Assembly: GCF_000633535.1 (NCBI RefSeq)
Contig: NZ_AYMR01000013.1
Coordinates: 1-64,000 of the forward strand
Direction of reading: 5' to 3'
Length of the DNA stretch: 64,000 bases
From: Leifsonia aquatica H1aii
Lineage (GTDB): Bacteria; Actinomycetota; Actinomycetes; Actinomycetales; Microbacteriaceae
Position 1 is the first letter of the stretch, and every line of letters begins with the position of its first letter. A program made the position numbers and the translations under genes. Shown here one piece after another: positions 51,433 through 60,520 of this stretch. The notes below the pieces were generated by a model that was not told the origin of the DNA, did not search any database, and worked only from the letters and a program-made list of their open reading frames with translations.

Positions 51433-51914
51433 GACCGGTCGTCGTCCTCGTCTGCGTCCTCCGCTTCGTCCGCGTCGAGCCAGCGCCGCGGGCCCGACCC
51501 GTGCTCGGCCAGCTCGTCGGCGGGGTTCTGCAGGGAGCAGGTGCGCAGGCTGAGGCAGCCGCAGCCCATGCAGTCGGTCAGGTCGTCGCGCAGATGCTGG
51601 AGGTCGCGGATGCGGGCGTCGAGCTCGGAACGCCAGAGCCCGGACAGCCGGGCCCAGTCGCGCTTGGTCGGGGTGCGCCCCTCGGGGAGGGAGTCGAGAG
51701 CGGCGCGGATGTCGGCGAGGGGGACCCCCACCCGCTGCGACACGCGCACGAACGCGATCCGGCGCAGCACGTCGCGCCGGTAGCGCCGCTGGTTGCCCGC
51801 GGACCGCTCGCTGGTGATGAGCCCTTGGCGTTCGTAGAAGTGCAGCGTCGAGACGGCGACGCCGCTGCGGACGGCGACGTCGCCCACGCTGAGGATCGGT
51901 TCGGACGGAGTCAT
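51423..51914 (-). CDS. soxR: Redox-sensitive regulator SoxR
   Basis: A 163-residue MerR-family regulator. The HTH (LSVGDVAVRSGVAVSTLHFYERQGLI) is canonical, shown in part as VAVRSGVAVSTLHFYERQ, and the [2Fe-2S] cluster motif CMGCGCLSLRTC (Cys spacing 2-1-5) near residue 125 is complete. The acidic tail ADEAEDADEDDDRSAR is unusual. SoxR senses redox-active compounds through its cluster and bends its operator DNA. Its own operator lies at 51917-51936, only 2 bp from its start codon, and overlaps the promoter of the divergent MFS pump, so it should control that pump. Confidence 0.95.
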   Translation of the reverse strand: MTPSEPILSVGDVAVRSGVAVSTLHFYERQGLITSERSAGNQRRYRRDVLRRIAFVRVSQRVGVPLADIRAALDSLPEGRTPTKRDWARLSGLWRSELDARIRDLQHLRDDLTDCMGCGCLSLRTCSLQNPADELAEHGSGPRRWLDADEAEDADEDDDRSAR

Positions 51915-51916
51915 TG

Positions 51917-51936
51917 ACCTCAACCATAGTTGAGGT
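51917..51936. promoter_or_regulatory. SoxR box
   Basis: ACCTCAAC-CATA-GTTGAGGT is a perfect 8-bp inverted repeat that matches the known SoxR site pattern CCTCAAG-N4-CTTGAGG in size and arms. It ends 2 bp before the -10 (TAGGCT, 51939-51944) of the divergent MFS gene. Confidence 0.92.
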
Positions 51937-51938
51937 TC

Positions 51939-51953
51939 TAGGCTCGGAGCATG
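51939..51953 (+). promoter_or_regulatory. Leaderless promoter of the SoxR-controlled pump
   Basis: TAGGCT at 51939-51944, a 6-nt gap, then ATG 51951. The SoxR box fills the -35 spacer region, as in other SoxR targets. Confidence 0.75.
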
Positions 51954-53390
51954 ACCTTCCGCGACACCGACGCCGACCCGTCCGGCGCCCCCGATCCGGC
52001 CGCCTCCACGGCCGCGCACGCCATCGACGAGACACCCGCCGACCGCTCCCCGCCGGGCGGCGTGCTCAGCGCGCAGTACCGCTGGGTGAGCATCGGCATG
52101 TGCCTGCTGATCATGCTCGCGGCGTTCGAGGCGCTCGCCGTGACGACCATCATGCCGACCGTCAGCCGGGAGCTCGACGGGGCCTCGCTCTATGCCTTCG
52201 CCTTCGCCGGGCCGCTCGCCGTGAGCGTGGTCGGCATGGTCATCGCGGGAGCCTGGGCCGACCGCGGCAACCCGCGCTCGGCGCTGTTCGCGTCGGTGGT
52301 CTTCTTCGCGATCGGCCTGATCGTCGCCGGGACGGCGCAGCTCATGCCCGTCTTCGTCGCCGGCCGGCTCATCCACGGTCTCGGCGGCGGCGCGCTCACC
52401 GTGTCGCTGTATGTGATCGTGGCGCGGGTGTACCCGCCGCGCCTGCACCCGCGGATCTTCGCGGGCTTCGCTGCGGCCTGGGTGGTGCCCTCGCTGATCG
52501 GACCCCTCATCGCCGGACTGCTCGCCGAGAGCGTGGGGTGGCGCTGGGTGTTCCTCGGCGTGGTGGGACTCGTCGTCCTCGCCATGCTCATGGTCGTCCC
52601 CGCGATGCGCGGGGTCCACGGCCCGGCGGAGGGCGAGGAGCTGCCGCCGCGCGATCTCGGCCGCATCGGCTGGGCCGTGCTGGTCGCCGTCGCTGTGCTC
52701 GTCCTGACGCTCTCGGCCGAGGCGACCGGGCCGGTGCAGTGGATCCTGCCGCCGATCGCCGCCGTGGCGGCGGTGCTCGCCATTCGGCCGCTGCTGCCCC
52801 CGCGGACACTGCGCGCGGCCCGCGGGCTGCCGAGCGTGATCCTCACCCGTGCGCTCGTGGCGGCCACGTTCTTCGCCGCCGAGGTCTACGTCCCGCTGCT
52901 GCTGGTGACGCAGTACGGCATGTCCGCCGCGCTGGCGGGTCTCGCGCTCACGGCCGCAGGTCTCAGCTGGGCGGCGGCCTCCTGGGCGCAGGGCCGCTTC
53001 GAGACCCTCACGCACCGCATGACCGCCCGGCTCGGAGCGCTCGGCCTCTCGATCGCGGTCGCGTCGCTGATCGTGACGGTGGTCTTCCACCTGGCACCCG
53101 CGGTCGTGGTGGTCGGCTGGGCGTTCGCCGGCGCCGGGATGGGCTTCCTCTATCCGCGACTGGGCGTCCTCACGCTCGAGTACTCGACACGCGACGACCA
53201 GGGCTTCAACAGCTCGGCGCTCTCGATCGCGGACTCGATCGGCTCGGCGATCTCGCTGGCTGCGACGGCGATCGTGTTCGCCGCACTCGGCGGTGCGGTC
53301 AGCTCCGCGGCATTCGCGGGCGCGTTCGCCTTCACGGCGGTGCTCTGTCTCCTCGCGTGGGTGGTGGGGCCGCGCATCCTCCGGCGCTGA
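51951..53390 (+). CDS. MFS drug efflux transporter, SoxR target
   Basis: A 479-residue major facilitator, DHA2-like, probably 14 helices. It begins with a ~40-residue hydrophilic Pro/Ala tail, then IGMCLLIMLAAFEALAVTTIMPTVSREL, and motif A as AGAWADRGNPRSALF. Helix 5 has FAAAWVVPSLIGPLIAGLLAE, the exporter motif C region. Regulation by SoxR predicts that it exports redox-cycling compounds such as phenazines or quinones. The leaderless start is discussed under the promoter entry. Confidence 0.93.
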   Translation: MTFRDTDADPSGAPDPAASTAAHAIDETPADRSPPGGVLSAQYRWVSIGMCLLIMLAAFEALAVTTIMPTVSRELDGASLYAFAFAGPLAVSVVGMVIAGAWADRGNPRSALFASVVFFAIGLIVAGTAQLMPVFVAGRLIHGLGGGALTVSLYVIVARVYPPRLHPRIFAGFAAAWVVPSLIGPLIAGLLAESVGWRWVFLGVVGLVVLAMLMVVPAMRGVHGPAEGEELPPRDLGRIGWAVLVAVAVLVLTLSAEATGPVQWILPPIAAVAAVLAIRPLLPPRTLRAARGLPSVILTRALVAATFFAAEVYVPLLLVTQYGMSAALAGLALTAAGLSWAAASWAQGRFETLTHRMTARLGALGLSIAVASLIVTVVFHLAPAVVVVGWAFAGAGMGFLYPRLGVLTLEYSTRDDQGFNSSALSIADSIGSAISLAATAIVFAALGGAVSSAAFAGAFAFTAVLCLLAWVVGPRILRR

Positions 53391-53450
53391 CGAGGGCGCG
53401 TCACTGGTATTGTTTTGGTACTAGTGGTACGCAAGTTGTCTGGAGGCAGC

Positions 53451-55187
53451 GTGGAGACGATCACGGGACCCGCCGTGCTGGTGAGTCAGCTCGGCTACGA
53501 CACGGAGGGGCCGAAGGCGGCTGTCGTGGTCGGGGAGCGGGTGACCGCGGTCCACGTCGAGCGCGCGTCCGGCGAGCGGATGCCGATCGAGCCGGCCATC
53601 GGTCCGACCGGCGTGGTCGCGCGCTGGATGTCCGTGCCGTGCACCCGCGTCGACTTCGGCGCCCTCGTGGAGAGCGGACGCTACCGGCTGCTCGCGGAGG
53701 TCGACGGCACCCTGGTGCCGTCGGAGCCCTTCACCGTTGGCCCGGACCGCCTCCCGTCGCTCGTGGTCTCGGACATCACTGCGATGTTCCGGGCGCAGCG
53801 CTCCAGTGGTGAGATCGAGCGGAAGGACGCGGCGGCGCGGTTCTACGACGACGACTCGGGGCGCACGGTCGATGCCCGCGGCGGCTGGCTCGACGCCTCC
53901 GGCGACTACAGCAAGTTCCTCAGCCACCTGACGTACACCCGGATGATGAGCCCCCAGCAGATCCCGCTCTGCGCCTGGGCCCTGCTCACCGCCGGACGGG
54001 AGCTGCGGGGTGCGCATCCCGGCTTCCGTACGAGCCAGTACCCCCGCCTGCGCGACGAGGGGCTCTTCGGAGCGGACTTCCTCACCCGATTCCAGGATCC
54101 GCAGGGGTTCTTCTACACCGGCATCTTCGACGCCCTGACGAAGCGGCTGGAGGAGCGGATGATCACGGCTCCGCTGCAGGACAGCGTACGGACGCAGCGC
54201 TGGCAGGCGGCGTACCGGCACGGCGGGGGCCTGGCCATCGCCGCCCTCGCCCTGGCGGCCACGGCGGACGCCGATGGCGAGGAGGGGCGGGACGCCTACT
54301 TCGCCGCCGCGGAGCGCGGGTTCGACCACCTGCAGGAGCACAACCGCGCGTATCTGTTCGATGGGGAGGAGTCGGTCATCGACGACTACGGCGCCCTGCT
54401 CGCTGCGGCGGAGCTGGTGGCGGCCGCGCGCCTGCGCGGCGTGGACGGCGAGCGGTTCGAGGATGCCGGGCGCGAGCGCGCCGCGTCGTTGCGCGACCGG
54501 GTGCGATCGGGTGAGACGGGAGCGTGGCTCGTCGGCGACGTGGAGGGGCGGCCGTTCTTCCACGCGGCCGAGCCCGGACTGCCGGCCGTCGCCCTGCTGC
54601 GCTGGGCGGAGGTGCTCCGGGAGGGGGCGCACGACGACGGAGCGTCCGCGGAGGCATCCGCCGCCGAAGGTGTCGCGCTCGCGATCCTCCGCGGCGTGCT
54701 CGAGCGCACCGACGCCGTGACCAACCCGTTCGGCTACCCGCGCCAGCGGGTGCAGCCGCTCGGCGGCCAGCCGCGTGACGCGTTCTTCTTCCCGCACGAG
54801 AACGAGACCGGCTACTGGTGGCAGGGCGAGAACGCGGGCATCGCCTCCCTCGGCTACGCGGCGGCGATCGCGTCTCGTCTACCGGGGTGCGACGACTCGA
54901 CCGAGGAACGGTTGCGCCGCCTGCACGCGGACGTGGTGGCGTGGGTCGGCGGGCTGAACCCCTTCGACGCCTGCATGCTCCAGGGGCGCGGGCGCAACGG
55001 CGTGGAGTACTCGGGGGAGTACCAGAACACCCCGGGCGGGATCGTGAACGGCATCACCTCCGGCTGGAGCGACGAGGAGTCCATCGCCTTCCTGCCGGAG
55101 GCGGCGCCGGACGGCGAGGAATGGCGCTGGGCCGAGCAGTGGATCCCGCACTCGGGCTGGTTCCTGCTGGCGGTCTGCGCCGCCTGA
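53451..55187 (+). CDS. Glycoside hydrolase family 9-like enzyme
   Basis: A 578-residue, apparently cytoplasmic enzyme (no signal peptide). An N-terminal Ig-like cellulase domain (about 1-100; VLVSQLGYDTEGPKAAVV) precedes an alpha/alpha-barrel. The GH9 catalytic base region reads GGWLDASGDYSKF with D148 and D152; classical GH9 has DAGD, so one residue is inserted. The C-terminal HENETGYWWQGENAGIASLG is the likely acid region. Probable role: cleaving imported beta-linked oligosaccharides. GTG 53451 has GGAGG at 4 nt. Upstream lies GGTACTAGTGGTAC, a possible operator. Confidence 0.85.
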   Translation: METITGPAVLVSQLGYDTEGPKAAVVVGERVTAVHVERASGERMPIEPAIGPTGVVARWMSVPCTRVDFGALVESGRYRLLAEVDGTLVPSEPFTVGPDRLPSLVVSDITAMFRAQRSSGEIERKDAAARFYDDDSGRTVDARGGWLDASGDYSKFLSHLTYTRMMSPQQIPLCAWALLTAGRELRGAHPGFRTSQYPRLRDEGLFGADFLTRFQDPQGFFYTGIFDALTKRLEERMITAPLQDSVRTQRWQAAYRHGGGLAIAALALAATADADGEEGRDAYFAAAERGFDHLQEHNRAYLFDGEESVIDDYGALLAAAELVAAARLRGVDGERFEDAGRERAASLRDRVRSGETGAWLVGDVEGRPFFHAAEPGLPAVALLRWAEVLREGAHDDGASAEASAAEGVALAILRGVLERTDAVTNPFGYPRQRVQPLGGQPRDAFFFPHENETGYWWQGENAGIASLGYAAAIASRLPGCDDSTEERLRRLHADVVAWVGGLNPFDACMLQGRGRNGVEYSGEYQNTPGGIVNGITSGWSDEESIAFLPEAAPDGEEWRWAEQWIPHSGWFLLAVCAA

Positions 55188-55193
55188 GGGTCG

Positions 55194-55213
55194 CTCCGTT
55201 CGCGCGAGCGGAG
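55194..55213. terminator. Weak convergent terminator GH9 / TetR
   Basis: CTCCG and CGGAG enclose a TTCGCGCGAG centre that can pair further. It lies 6 nt after the GH9 stop. Confidence 0.45.
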
Positions 55214-55223
55214 GCCGGCGGAC

Positions 55224-55862
55224 TCAGCGCCCGACGACGCGCGCCAGCGTTCCCGGGTCGAGGCCCAGCGTCCACTCGGCGACGTCGGCGACGAAGCGCG
55301 CCTGCGCCGGATGGCTCAGGTCGCCGGTGCTGTTGACGTAGGACCCGCTGCCGTCGACCGCGATCAGGAGGCGGATGCTCGCGGCCTCCGGGTCCACCTC
55401 GGCGAACTCGCCCGCGGCGACGCCGGCGGTGATGATCGCGGAGAGCCGGGAGCGGTCGAGCTCGTCCTGCTCGCGCAACGTCTCCTCGAGCGAGGGGGTG
55501 AAGCGGGAGAGGTGGCGGGCGTTCAGCCAGAGCCGGGCGAGCGGCAGCGAGGCGCCGCTGTCGATGTGGTCGACGAAGTGCGCGAGCCGTTCGACGGGCG
55601 CGCCGGCCTCCGGGAAGAAGTGCTCGCGCTCGATCGTCGCGGCGCGCACGAATGCCTCCTCCACCAGGTCTTCCGCTGCGGGGAAGTAGTGCGAGATCAG
55701 CCCGGGCCGCACGCCGAGGCGTGTCGCGACGGCGCGCAGCGTGATCCGTTCCAGGCCCTGTTCGAGGGCGATGGCGGCCGCCTCCGAGAGGATCTCCTCC
55801 CGTCGCTCCTCCGGCGCTTTCCGGGAACGGGGAGCTGGTCTGCTTGACTCCATGCCCTCCAT
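55224..55862 (-). CDS. TetR-family transcriptional regulator
   Basis: A 212-residue repressor. The HTH is ITLRAVATRLGVRPGLISHYF (about residues 40-60). The rest is an all-helical ligand/dimer domain. A basic, Ser/Pro-rich tail precedes it; ATG 55862 or 55853 may be the start. It is divergent from an NCS1 nucleobase permease and amidohydrolase operon, and the short shared promoter region carries TGACCAACAG twice. Repression of that operon, relieved by a purine- or pyrimidine-like ligand, is the likely job. Confidence 0.92.
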   Translation of the reverse strand: MEGMESSRPAPRSRKAPEERREEILSEAAAIALEQGLERITLRAVATRLGVRPGLISHYFPAAEDLVEEAFVRAATIEREHFFPEAGAPVERLAHFVDHIDSGASLPLARLWLNARHLSRFTPSLEETLREQDELDRSRLSAIITAGVAAGEFAEVDPEAASIRLLIAVDGSGSYVNSTGDLSHPAQARFVADVAEWTLGLDPGTLARVVGR

Positions 55863-55875
55863 GCTATTGAATGAC

Positions 55876-55908
55876 TGACCAACAGACTATTGGGCAGGTG
55901 ACCAACAG
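55876..55908. promoter_or_regulatory. Direct repeats in the TetR/NCS1 divergent promoter
   Basis: TGACCAACAG occurs at 55876-55885 and 55899-55908, start to start 23 bp (about two helical turns). They could be half-sites for the TetR protein. Confidence 0.5.
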
Positions 55909-55937
55909 CGATGGAGCTGAGTCGGGAGAGAAACCAG

Positions 55938-57368
55938 ATGTCCGCAGAACGCATCGGAACCGAGGAGTTCGTCGACGCCTCCACGGCGCCGGAGACACGG
56001 GGGATCGAGGTCATCGGCGACGCCGAGCGCCACGGCCGCGCCCGAGACCTCTTCTTCGTCTGGGCGGCGCCGGGGGTGAGCATCCTCAACTTCACCGTCG
56101 GCGCGACCCTCATCCTGCTCGGACTCGAGATCTGGCAGGCCATCGCGGTCATCCTCGCGTCGTCGCTGCTCTGGGTCTTCCCCGGGCTGATCGCCGCCAG
56201 CGGCCCGGCCGCCGGGACGTCGGGGTCGGTGGTCACCCGGGCGATGTACGGAGTGCTCGGCAACAAGCTCTTCGTCGCCTTCGTCGGCTGGTTCATCGGG
56301 GCGGTCTTCCTGTCGCTGACCTGGCTCGCGTCGTCCTTCATGGGCGCCGACCTGCTGCGGCGCATCGGTCTCGACGACCCGATCTGGGTTCCCATCGGGG
56401 TGACGCTCGTGGTGTCGGCGGTGACGATCCTGGTGGCGATCTTCGGGCACGGGCTGATCCTGCGCATCTACCCGATCATGGCCGTGGTGCTGTTCGCGAT
56501 CTTCCTCCTGGTCACCGCGTTCATCCTGCCGACGGTGAACTGGGGCTACACCGCACCGCAGCAGCTCAGCGGCGGCCAGCTCTGGTCGGCGATCTCGATC
56601 GGCTTCACCATCCTCGCCTCCACCCCGCTGTCGTTCATCAACAGCCCTGATATCGCGCGCTACCTTCCGCGCTCGACCAAGCCGTCGCACATCGCCGCGG
56701 CCACCGCGTTCGGCGGCGCCCTGCCCTTCATCGTGTTCACCAGCGTCGGCGTGCTGCTGGCGACCGGGCTGAAGGCCGGGGCCTTCGACGCCGGGATCGA
56801 CGTCGCGCTGTTCGACCTGCTGCCCGGCTGGGTCGGCCCGGTGCTCGTGATCGGGGTGATCGTGAACACGATCGCGCTGAACGCGATGACCACCTACACC
56901 TCGAGCATGGCGCTGCAGGCGATCGGCCTCCGGCTGCGCCGCATCCCCTCGGCCATCATCGTCGGCGCGGTCGGGACCGCCCTCACGATCTACCTCGCGC
57001 TGTCGTCCAGCCTGCTCGAGGCCGCCAACATCCTGCTGCAGCTGCTCGTGATCGTGTCGGGGCCGGCGATGGCGATCTTCGTGGTCGACGTGCTGCGCCG
57101 CCGCTACGTCTACGACGGCGCCGAGCTCTTCGACGACAGCCGGGGGAGCCGGTTCTGGTACACGGGCGGGTGGAGCATCCCGGGCATCGCGGCGCTGCTG
57201 CTCGGCGGCATCGTCACAGCCCTGTGCCTGTCGACCGGCGTCTGGACCGGGGCGATCGCCGCGGCGCTGGGGAACGTGGACCTCTCCGTGCCCACCGGGA
57301 TGATCGTCGCCGCGCTCGTGTACCTTCTGCTCAGCCGCACTCGACTCGGAAAGGAGGGCCGGCCGTGA
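55938..57368 (+). CDS. NCS1-family nucleobase permease (cytosine/purine type)
   Basis: A 476-residue 12-helix sodium- or proton-coupled importer for cytosine, purines, allantoin or related compounds. The first helix is FVWAAPGVSILNFTVGATLILLG and the family motif SGPAAGTSGSVVTRAMYG follows (part of the CodB pattern). Helix 6 has TILASTPLSFINSPDIARYLP. ATG 55938 has GGAGAG; an upstream ATG at 55911 lacks a ribosome-binding site. Its stop overlaps the start of the amidohydrolase (GTGA), so transport and breakdown are coupled. Confidence 0.92.
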   Translation: MSAERIGTEEFVDASTAPETRGIEVIGDAERHGRARDLFFVWAAPGVSILNFTVGATLILLGLEIWQAIAVILASSLLWVFPGLIAASGPAAGTSGSVVTRAMYGVLGNKLFVAFVGWFIGAVFLSLTWLASSFMGADLLRRIGLDDPIWVPIGVTLVVSAVTILVAIFGHGLILRIYPIMAVVLFAIFLLVTAFILPTVNWGYTAPQQLSGGQLWSAISIGFTILASTPLSFINSPDIARYLPRSTKPSHIAAATAFGGALPFIVFTSVGVLLATGLKAGAFDAGIDVALFDLLPGWVGPVLVIGVIVNTIALNAMTTYTSSMALQAIGLRLRRIPSAIIVGAVGTALTIYLALSSSLLEAANILLQLLVIVSGPAMAIFVVDVLRRRYVYDGAELFDDSRGSRFWYTGGWSIPGIAALLLGGIVTALCLSTGVWTGAIAAALGNVDLSVPTGMIVAALVYLLLSRTRLGKEGRP

Positions 57369-59020
57369 CCGACCCCATCGAGACCACCGCAGCGGGCGCC
57401 GCTGCGTCCACCACCTTGTACCGCGACGGCCGCGTCTTCACGGCCGACGCCGATCCGGCCAGAGCCTGGGCCAACGCGTTCGCCGTCGTCGGCGACCGGA
57501 TCTCGTGGGTCGGCGCCGAGGGCGACGAACCGCCGGCGGCCGACCGGGTGGTCGACCTCGGCGGACGCCTCGTGCTCCCCGGCTTCACCGACGCGCACAC
57601 CCATCTGCTGATGATGGGCGCGGCGCTCGGCCAGGTGTACCTCACGGAGGCGCGCACCCTGGAGGACATCCTGCGCCTGCTGAAGGAGGCGCGGGCCGCC
57701 GACCCCGAGGCGACGGTGCTGCGCGGTCGCGGCTGGCTGTTCGACGCCGTGCCCGGAGGAGCGCCGACGGCCGCGATGATCGACGCCGCCGTCTCCGACA
57801 TCCCCGTGTATCTGGACGCGAACGACTACCACTCCTGCTGGGTGAACGCGGCGGCGCTCGCCGAACTCGGCATCACCCGCGACACCCCCGACCCGATCGG
57901 CGGGGAGATCGTGCGCGACGCCGACGGGAACCCGACCGGGCTGCTGCTGGAGACGGCGGCGACCGAATACGCGTGGGGACAGCGCGACGCCGCCACCACC
58001 GACGCCGACCGCGACGCCCAGGTCGAGCGCGCGATCGACGCCTACCTGACGACCGGGGTCACCGGCGTCGTCGACATGGCGATGGACGAGTTCGCGCTCG
58101 CCGCACTGAAGCGGGCCCAGGAGCGGCGCGGGGGCGTGCTGCCCATCCGGGTCGCCGCGCACTGGCTCATCACCAACACCGGCGACGATGCGGCCAACCT
58201 CGCTCAGGTGGAGCGTGCCGCGCAGCTGGCCGAAGAACCCTCCACGGCCTGGCTGCGCGTGGTCGGGATCAAGCTCATCCTCGACGGCGTGATCGACGCC
58301 TGCACCGCGGCGATGCGCCAGCCCTACGCGGACGGGACGAACGCGGACCCGATCTGGCCGCTGGAGCGCCTGAAGCCGGTCGTCGCCGCAGCCGACGCGG
58401 CCGGCCTGCAGATCGCCCAGCACGCGATCGGCGACTACGCCAGCACGATCGCACTCGACGCGATCGAGCACGCCGTCGCCGAGAACGGCGACCGGCCGCG
58501 CCGCCACCGCATCGAGCACCTCGAGTACGCGGCGCCCGGCACGGCCGAGCGGATGGCGCGGCTCGGCGTCACGGCATCGATGCAGCCGGTGCACTCCGAC
58601 CCGGCGATCTTCGACAACTGGGTCGAGATGCTCGGAGACGACCGGGTCGACCGGGCCTTCCCGTGGCCGGAGTACGAGGACGCGGGCACGCTGCTCGCCT
58701 TCTCGACGGACGCGCCCACCGCGCCGCACCAGGCGCTCGCCAACATGTACGTGGCCTCCACCCGCGCGTCCGCACTCGACCCGAGCGTGCCCGCGAAGCA
58801 GCCGCAGCACGCCGTGCCGCTGGACCGCGCCATCGGGCACGCCACGCGCGACGCCGCCGCCTCCGTGGGCGACGGCGCGTGGCGCGGACGGATCGCACCG
58901 GGCTTCGCCGCGGACGTCGCCGTGCTCGACGCGGACGTGTTCGCGGGAGGCGCGACCTCCCTGCTCCACGCCCAGGTCGTCGAGACGATCGTCGCCGGCC
59001 GGAGGGTGTACACGGCCTGA
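57365..59020 (+). CDS. YtcJ-like metal-dependent amidohydrolase
   Basis: A 551-residue amidohydrolase (Amidohydro_3 type). The N-terminal beta-sandwich strand TTLYRDGRVFTADA is followed by the metal motif LPGFTDAHTHLLMMG (HxH), Lys in VGIKLILDGVIDACT, His in QIAQHAIGDYAS and HRIEHLEYA, and Asp in AFSTDAPTAPH. The set is complete for a metal-dependent hydrolase of cyclic amides or imines. Coupling with the NCS1 permease suggests breakdown of an imported nucleobase-like compound. The exact substrate is unknown. Confidence 0.9.
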   Translation: MTDPIETTAAGAAASTTLYRDGRVFTADADPARAWANAFAVVGDRISWVGAEGDEPPAADRVVDLGGRLVLPGFTDAHTHLLMMGAALGQVYLTEARTLEDILRLLKEARAADPEATVLRGRGWLFDAVPGGAPTAAMIDAAVSDIPVYLDANDYHSCWVNAAALAELGITRDTPDPIGGEIVRDADGNPTGLLLETAATEYAWGQRDAATTDADRDAQVERAIDAYLTTGVTGVVDMAMDEFALAALKRAQERRGGVLPIRVAAHWLITNTGDDAANLAQVERAAQLAEEPSTAWLRVVGIKLILDGVIDACTAAMRQPYADGTNADPIWPLERLKPVVAAADAAGLQIAQHAIGDYASTIALDAIEHAVAENGDRPRRHRIEHLEYAAPGTAERMARLGVTASMQPVHSDPAIFDNWVEMLGDDRVDRAFPWPEYEDAGTLLAFSTDAPTAPHQALANMYVASTRASALDPSVPAKQPQHAVPLDRAIGHATRDAAASVGDGAWRGRIAPGFAADVAVLDADVFAGGATSLLHAQVVETIVAGRRVYTA

Positions 59021-59025
59021 CGCCG

Positions 59026-59068
59026 GGTGGTCGACGCCGGCGGCATCCGCTGTCGGGCGTCGACCACC
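59026..59068. terminator. Bidirectional terminator amidohydrolase / APC permease
   Basis: Perfect 13-bp arms GGTGGTCGACGCC (59026-59038) / GGCGTCGACCACC (59056-59068) between convergent genes. Confidence 0.85.
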
Positions 59069-59093
59069 GCGGGGGACGCGGGCGGACGCGTCC

Positions 59094-60503
59094 CTAGTGC
59101 GCCGTGTCGGCGGGGGCCTCCAGCAGCGGTGCCGGGTCGTCCTCGGAGAAGTCCATCACCGGGGGCTTGCGGCGGAAGCCCCCGGTGACGATCGCCAGGA
59201 TGACGATTCCCACCGCCACCCAGATCGCGCCGGCGACGAAGGTCGTCCCGGACAGGCTCGTCCAGAGCCACACCGTCAGCGCGAACCCGATGAGCGGCGC
59301 GACCAGATGGGCGGTCATCGCCCGCGCTCCGCGCTCCTTGCCGTCGATGATGTAGTGCTTGATGACCGCCAGGTTCACGAAGCTGAACGCGACGAGGGCG
59401 CCGAACGAGATGACCGAGGCGGCGACGTCGAGCGGGAGCGCGAGCGCCCCGACCAGGCCGACGACGCCGACCACCAGCACGGCGAGCCACGGCGTCTTGA
59501 AGCGCGCGTGCACCGCTGCGAAGACCTGCCGCGGCAGCTGCCCGTCGCGTCCCATCGCGAAGAGGATGCGCGCGACGCTCGCCTGCGACGTCATCGCCGA
59601 GGCGAAGCTGCCGGCGATGTAGGCGGCGGTGAAGAAGGTGAACAGCGCCCCGCCGCCGATGCGGGTCATCACATCCAGCGGTGCCGAGTCGGTGTCGGTG
59701 AAGTACGCGTAGTCCGGGAAGACGAGCCCGGCGATGTAGGCCGTGACGATGAAGAGCAGGCCGCCCGCGAGGGTGCAGAGGATGATCGCGCGCGGGATGC
59801 TCTTGCGGGCGTCCTTGGCCTCCTCCGACAGCGTCGAGACCGCGTCGAAGCCGAGGAAGGCGAGGGCCAGGATCGCCGCGCCGGCCGCGATGCCGCTGAG
59901 CGGGGTGCCCGCCGAGAAGAACGGGTCGAGCAGGTTCGGCAGCGACGAGGTGCCCGAGAGGTACGACAGCCCGGTCACCACGAACACGACGATGAAGACG
60001 ATCTGCACGCCGACCAGCGCCAGGTTCGCCGACGTGACGAGCGTGATGCCGATGACATTGAGCACGGTGACCAGCGCGACCGAGGCGACGACGAACACCC
60101 ACGCCGGGACGGCGGGGAACGCCGCATTCAGGTAGATGCCGATGACGAGGTAGTTCAGCAGCGGGAGGGCGAGGTAGTCGAGCAGCAGCGTCCAGCCGGT
60201 GAGGAAGCCCAGGTGCCGGCCGAACGTGCGCTGGGTGTAGGTGTACGCGGAGCCCGCGACGGGATACGCGCGGACCATGCTCGCGTAGCTCCCCGCCGTG
60301 AAGAGCATGGCGATGGTGGTCACGAGGTAGGCGCCGGCCAGGTGGCCGCCGGTGGTCTCCGTCACCAGGCCGTAGGTGGTGAAGACGGCCAGCGGGAGCA
60401 TGTACGCCAGGCCGAACAGCAGGAGGGAGGGGGTGCCGAGGCTGCGCTTGAGGCGCGGACCGGCCGGAGCGGCGGTGCTCGCGGTTCCAGGAGTGGTGGT
60501 CAC
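59094..60503 (-). CDS. APC-family amino acid permease
   Basis: A 469-residue 12-helix permease. Helix 1 is LLLFGLAYMLPLAVFTTYGLV and differs from the GTGI motif of the other two APC proteins in the window. AYPVAGSAYTYTQRTFGRHLGFLTG and AFLGFDAVSTLSEEAKDARKSI (the helix-6/loop region, shown in part) are family-typical of amino-acid or polyamine importers of the AAT/PuuP kind. GTG 60503 has GAAAGG 7 nt upstream; the frame runs back through repeats but without a start signal. A LacI-type half-perfect site lies 18 bp upstream. Confidence 0.9.
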   Translation of the reverse strand: MTTTPGTASTAAPAGPRLKRSLGTPSLLLFGLAYMLPLAVFTTYGLVTETTGGHLAGAYLVTTIAMLFTAGSYASMVRAYPVAGSAYTYTQRTFGRHLGFLTGWTLLLDYLALPLLNYLVIGIYLNAAFPAVPAWVFVVASVALVTVLNVIGITLVTSANLALVGVQIVFIVVFVVTGLSYLSGTSSLPNLLDPFFSAGTPLSGIAAGAAILALAFLGFDAVSTLSEEAKDARKSIPRAIILCTLAGGLLFIVTAYIAGLVFPDYAYFTDTDSAPLDVMTRIGGGALFTFFTAAYIAGSFASAMTSQASVARILFAMGRDGQLPRQVFAAVHARFKTPWLAVLVVGVVGLVGALALPLDVAASVISFGALVAFSFVNLAVIKHYIIDGKERGARAMTAHLVAPLIGFALTVWLWTSLSGTTFVAGAIWVAVGIVILAIVTGGFRRKPPVMDFSEDDPAPLLEAPADTAH

Positions 60504-60520
60504 GGGGTGCCTTTCGGATT

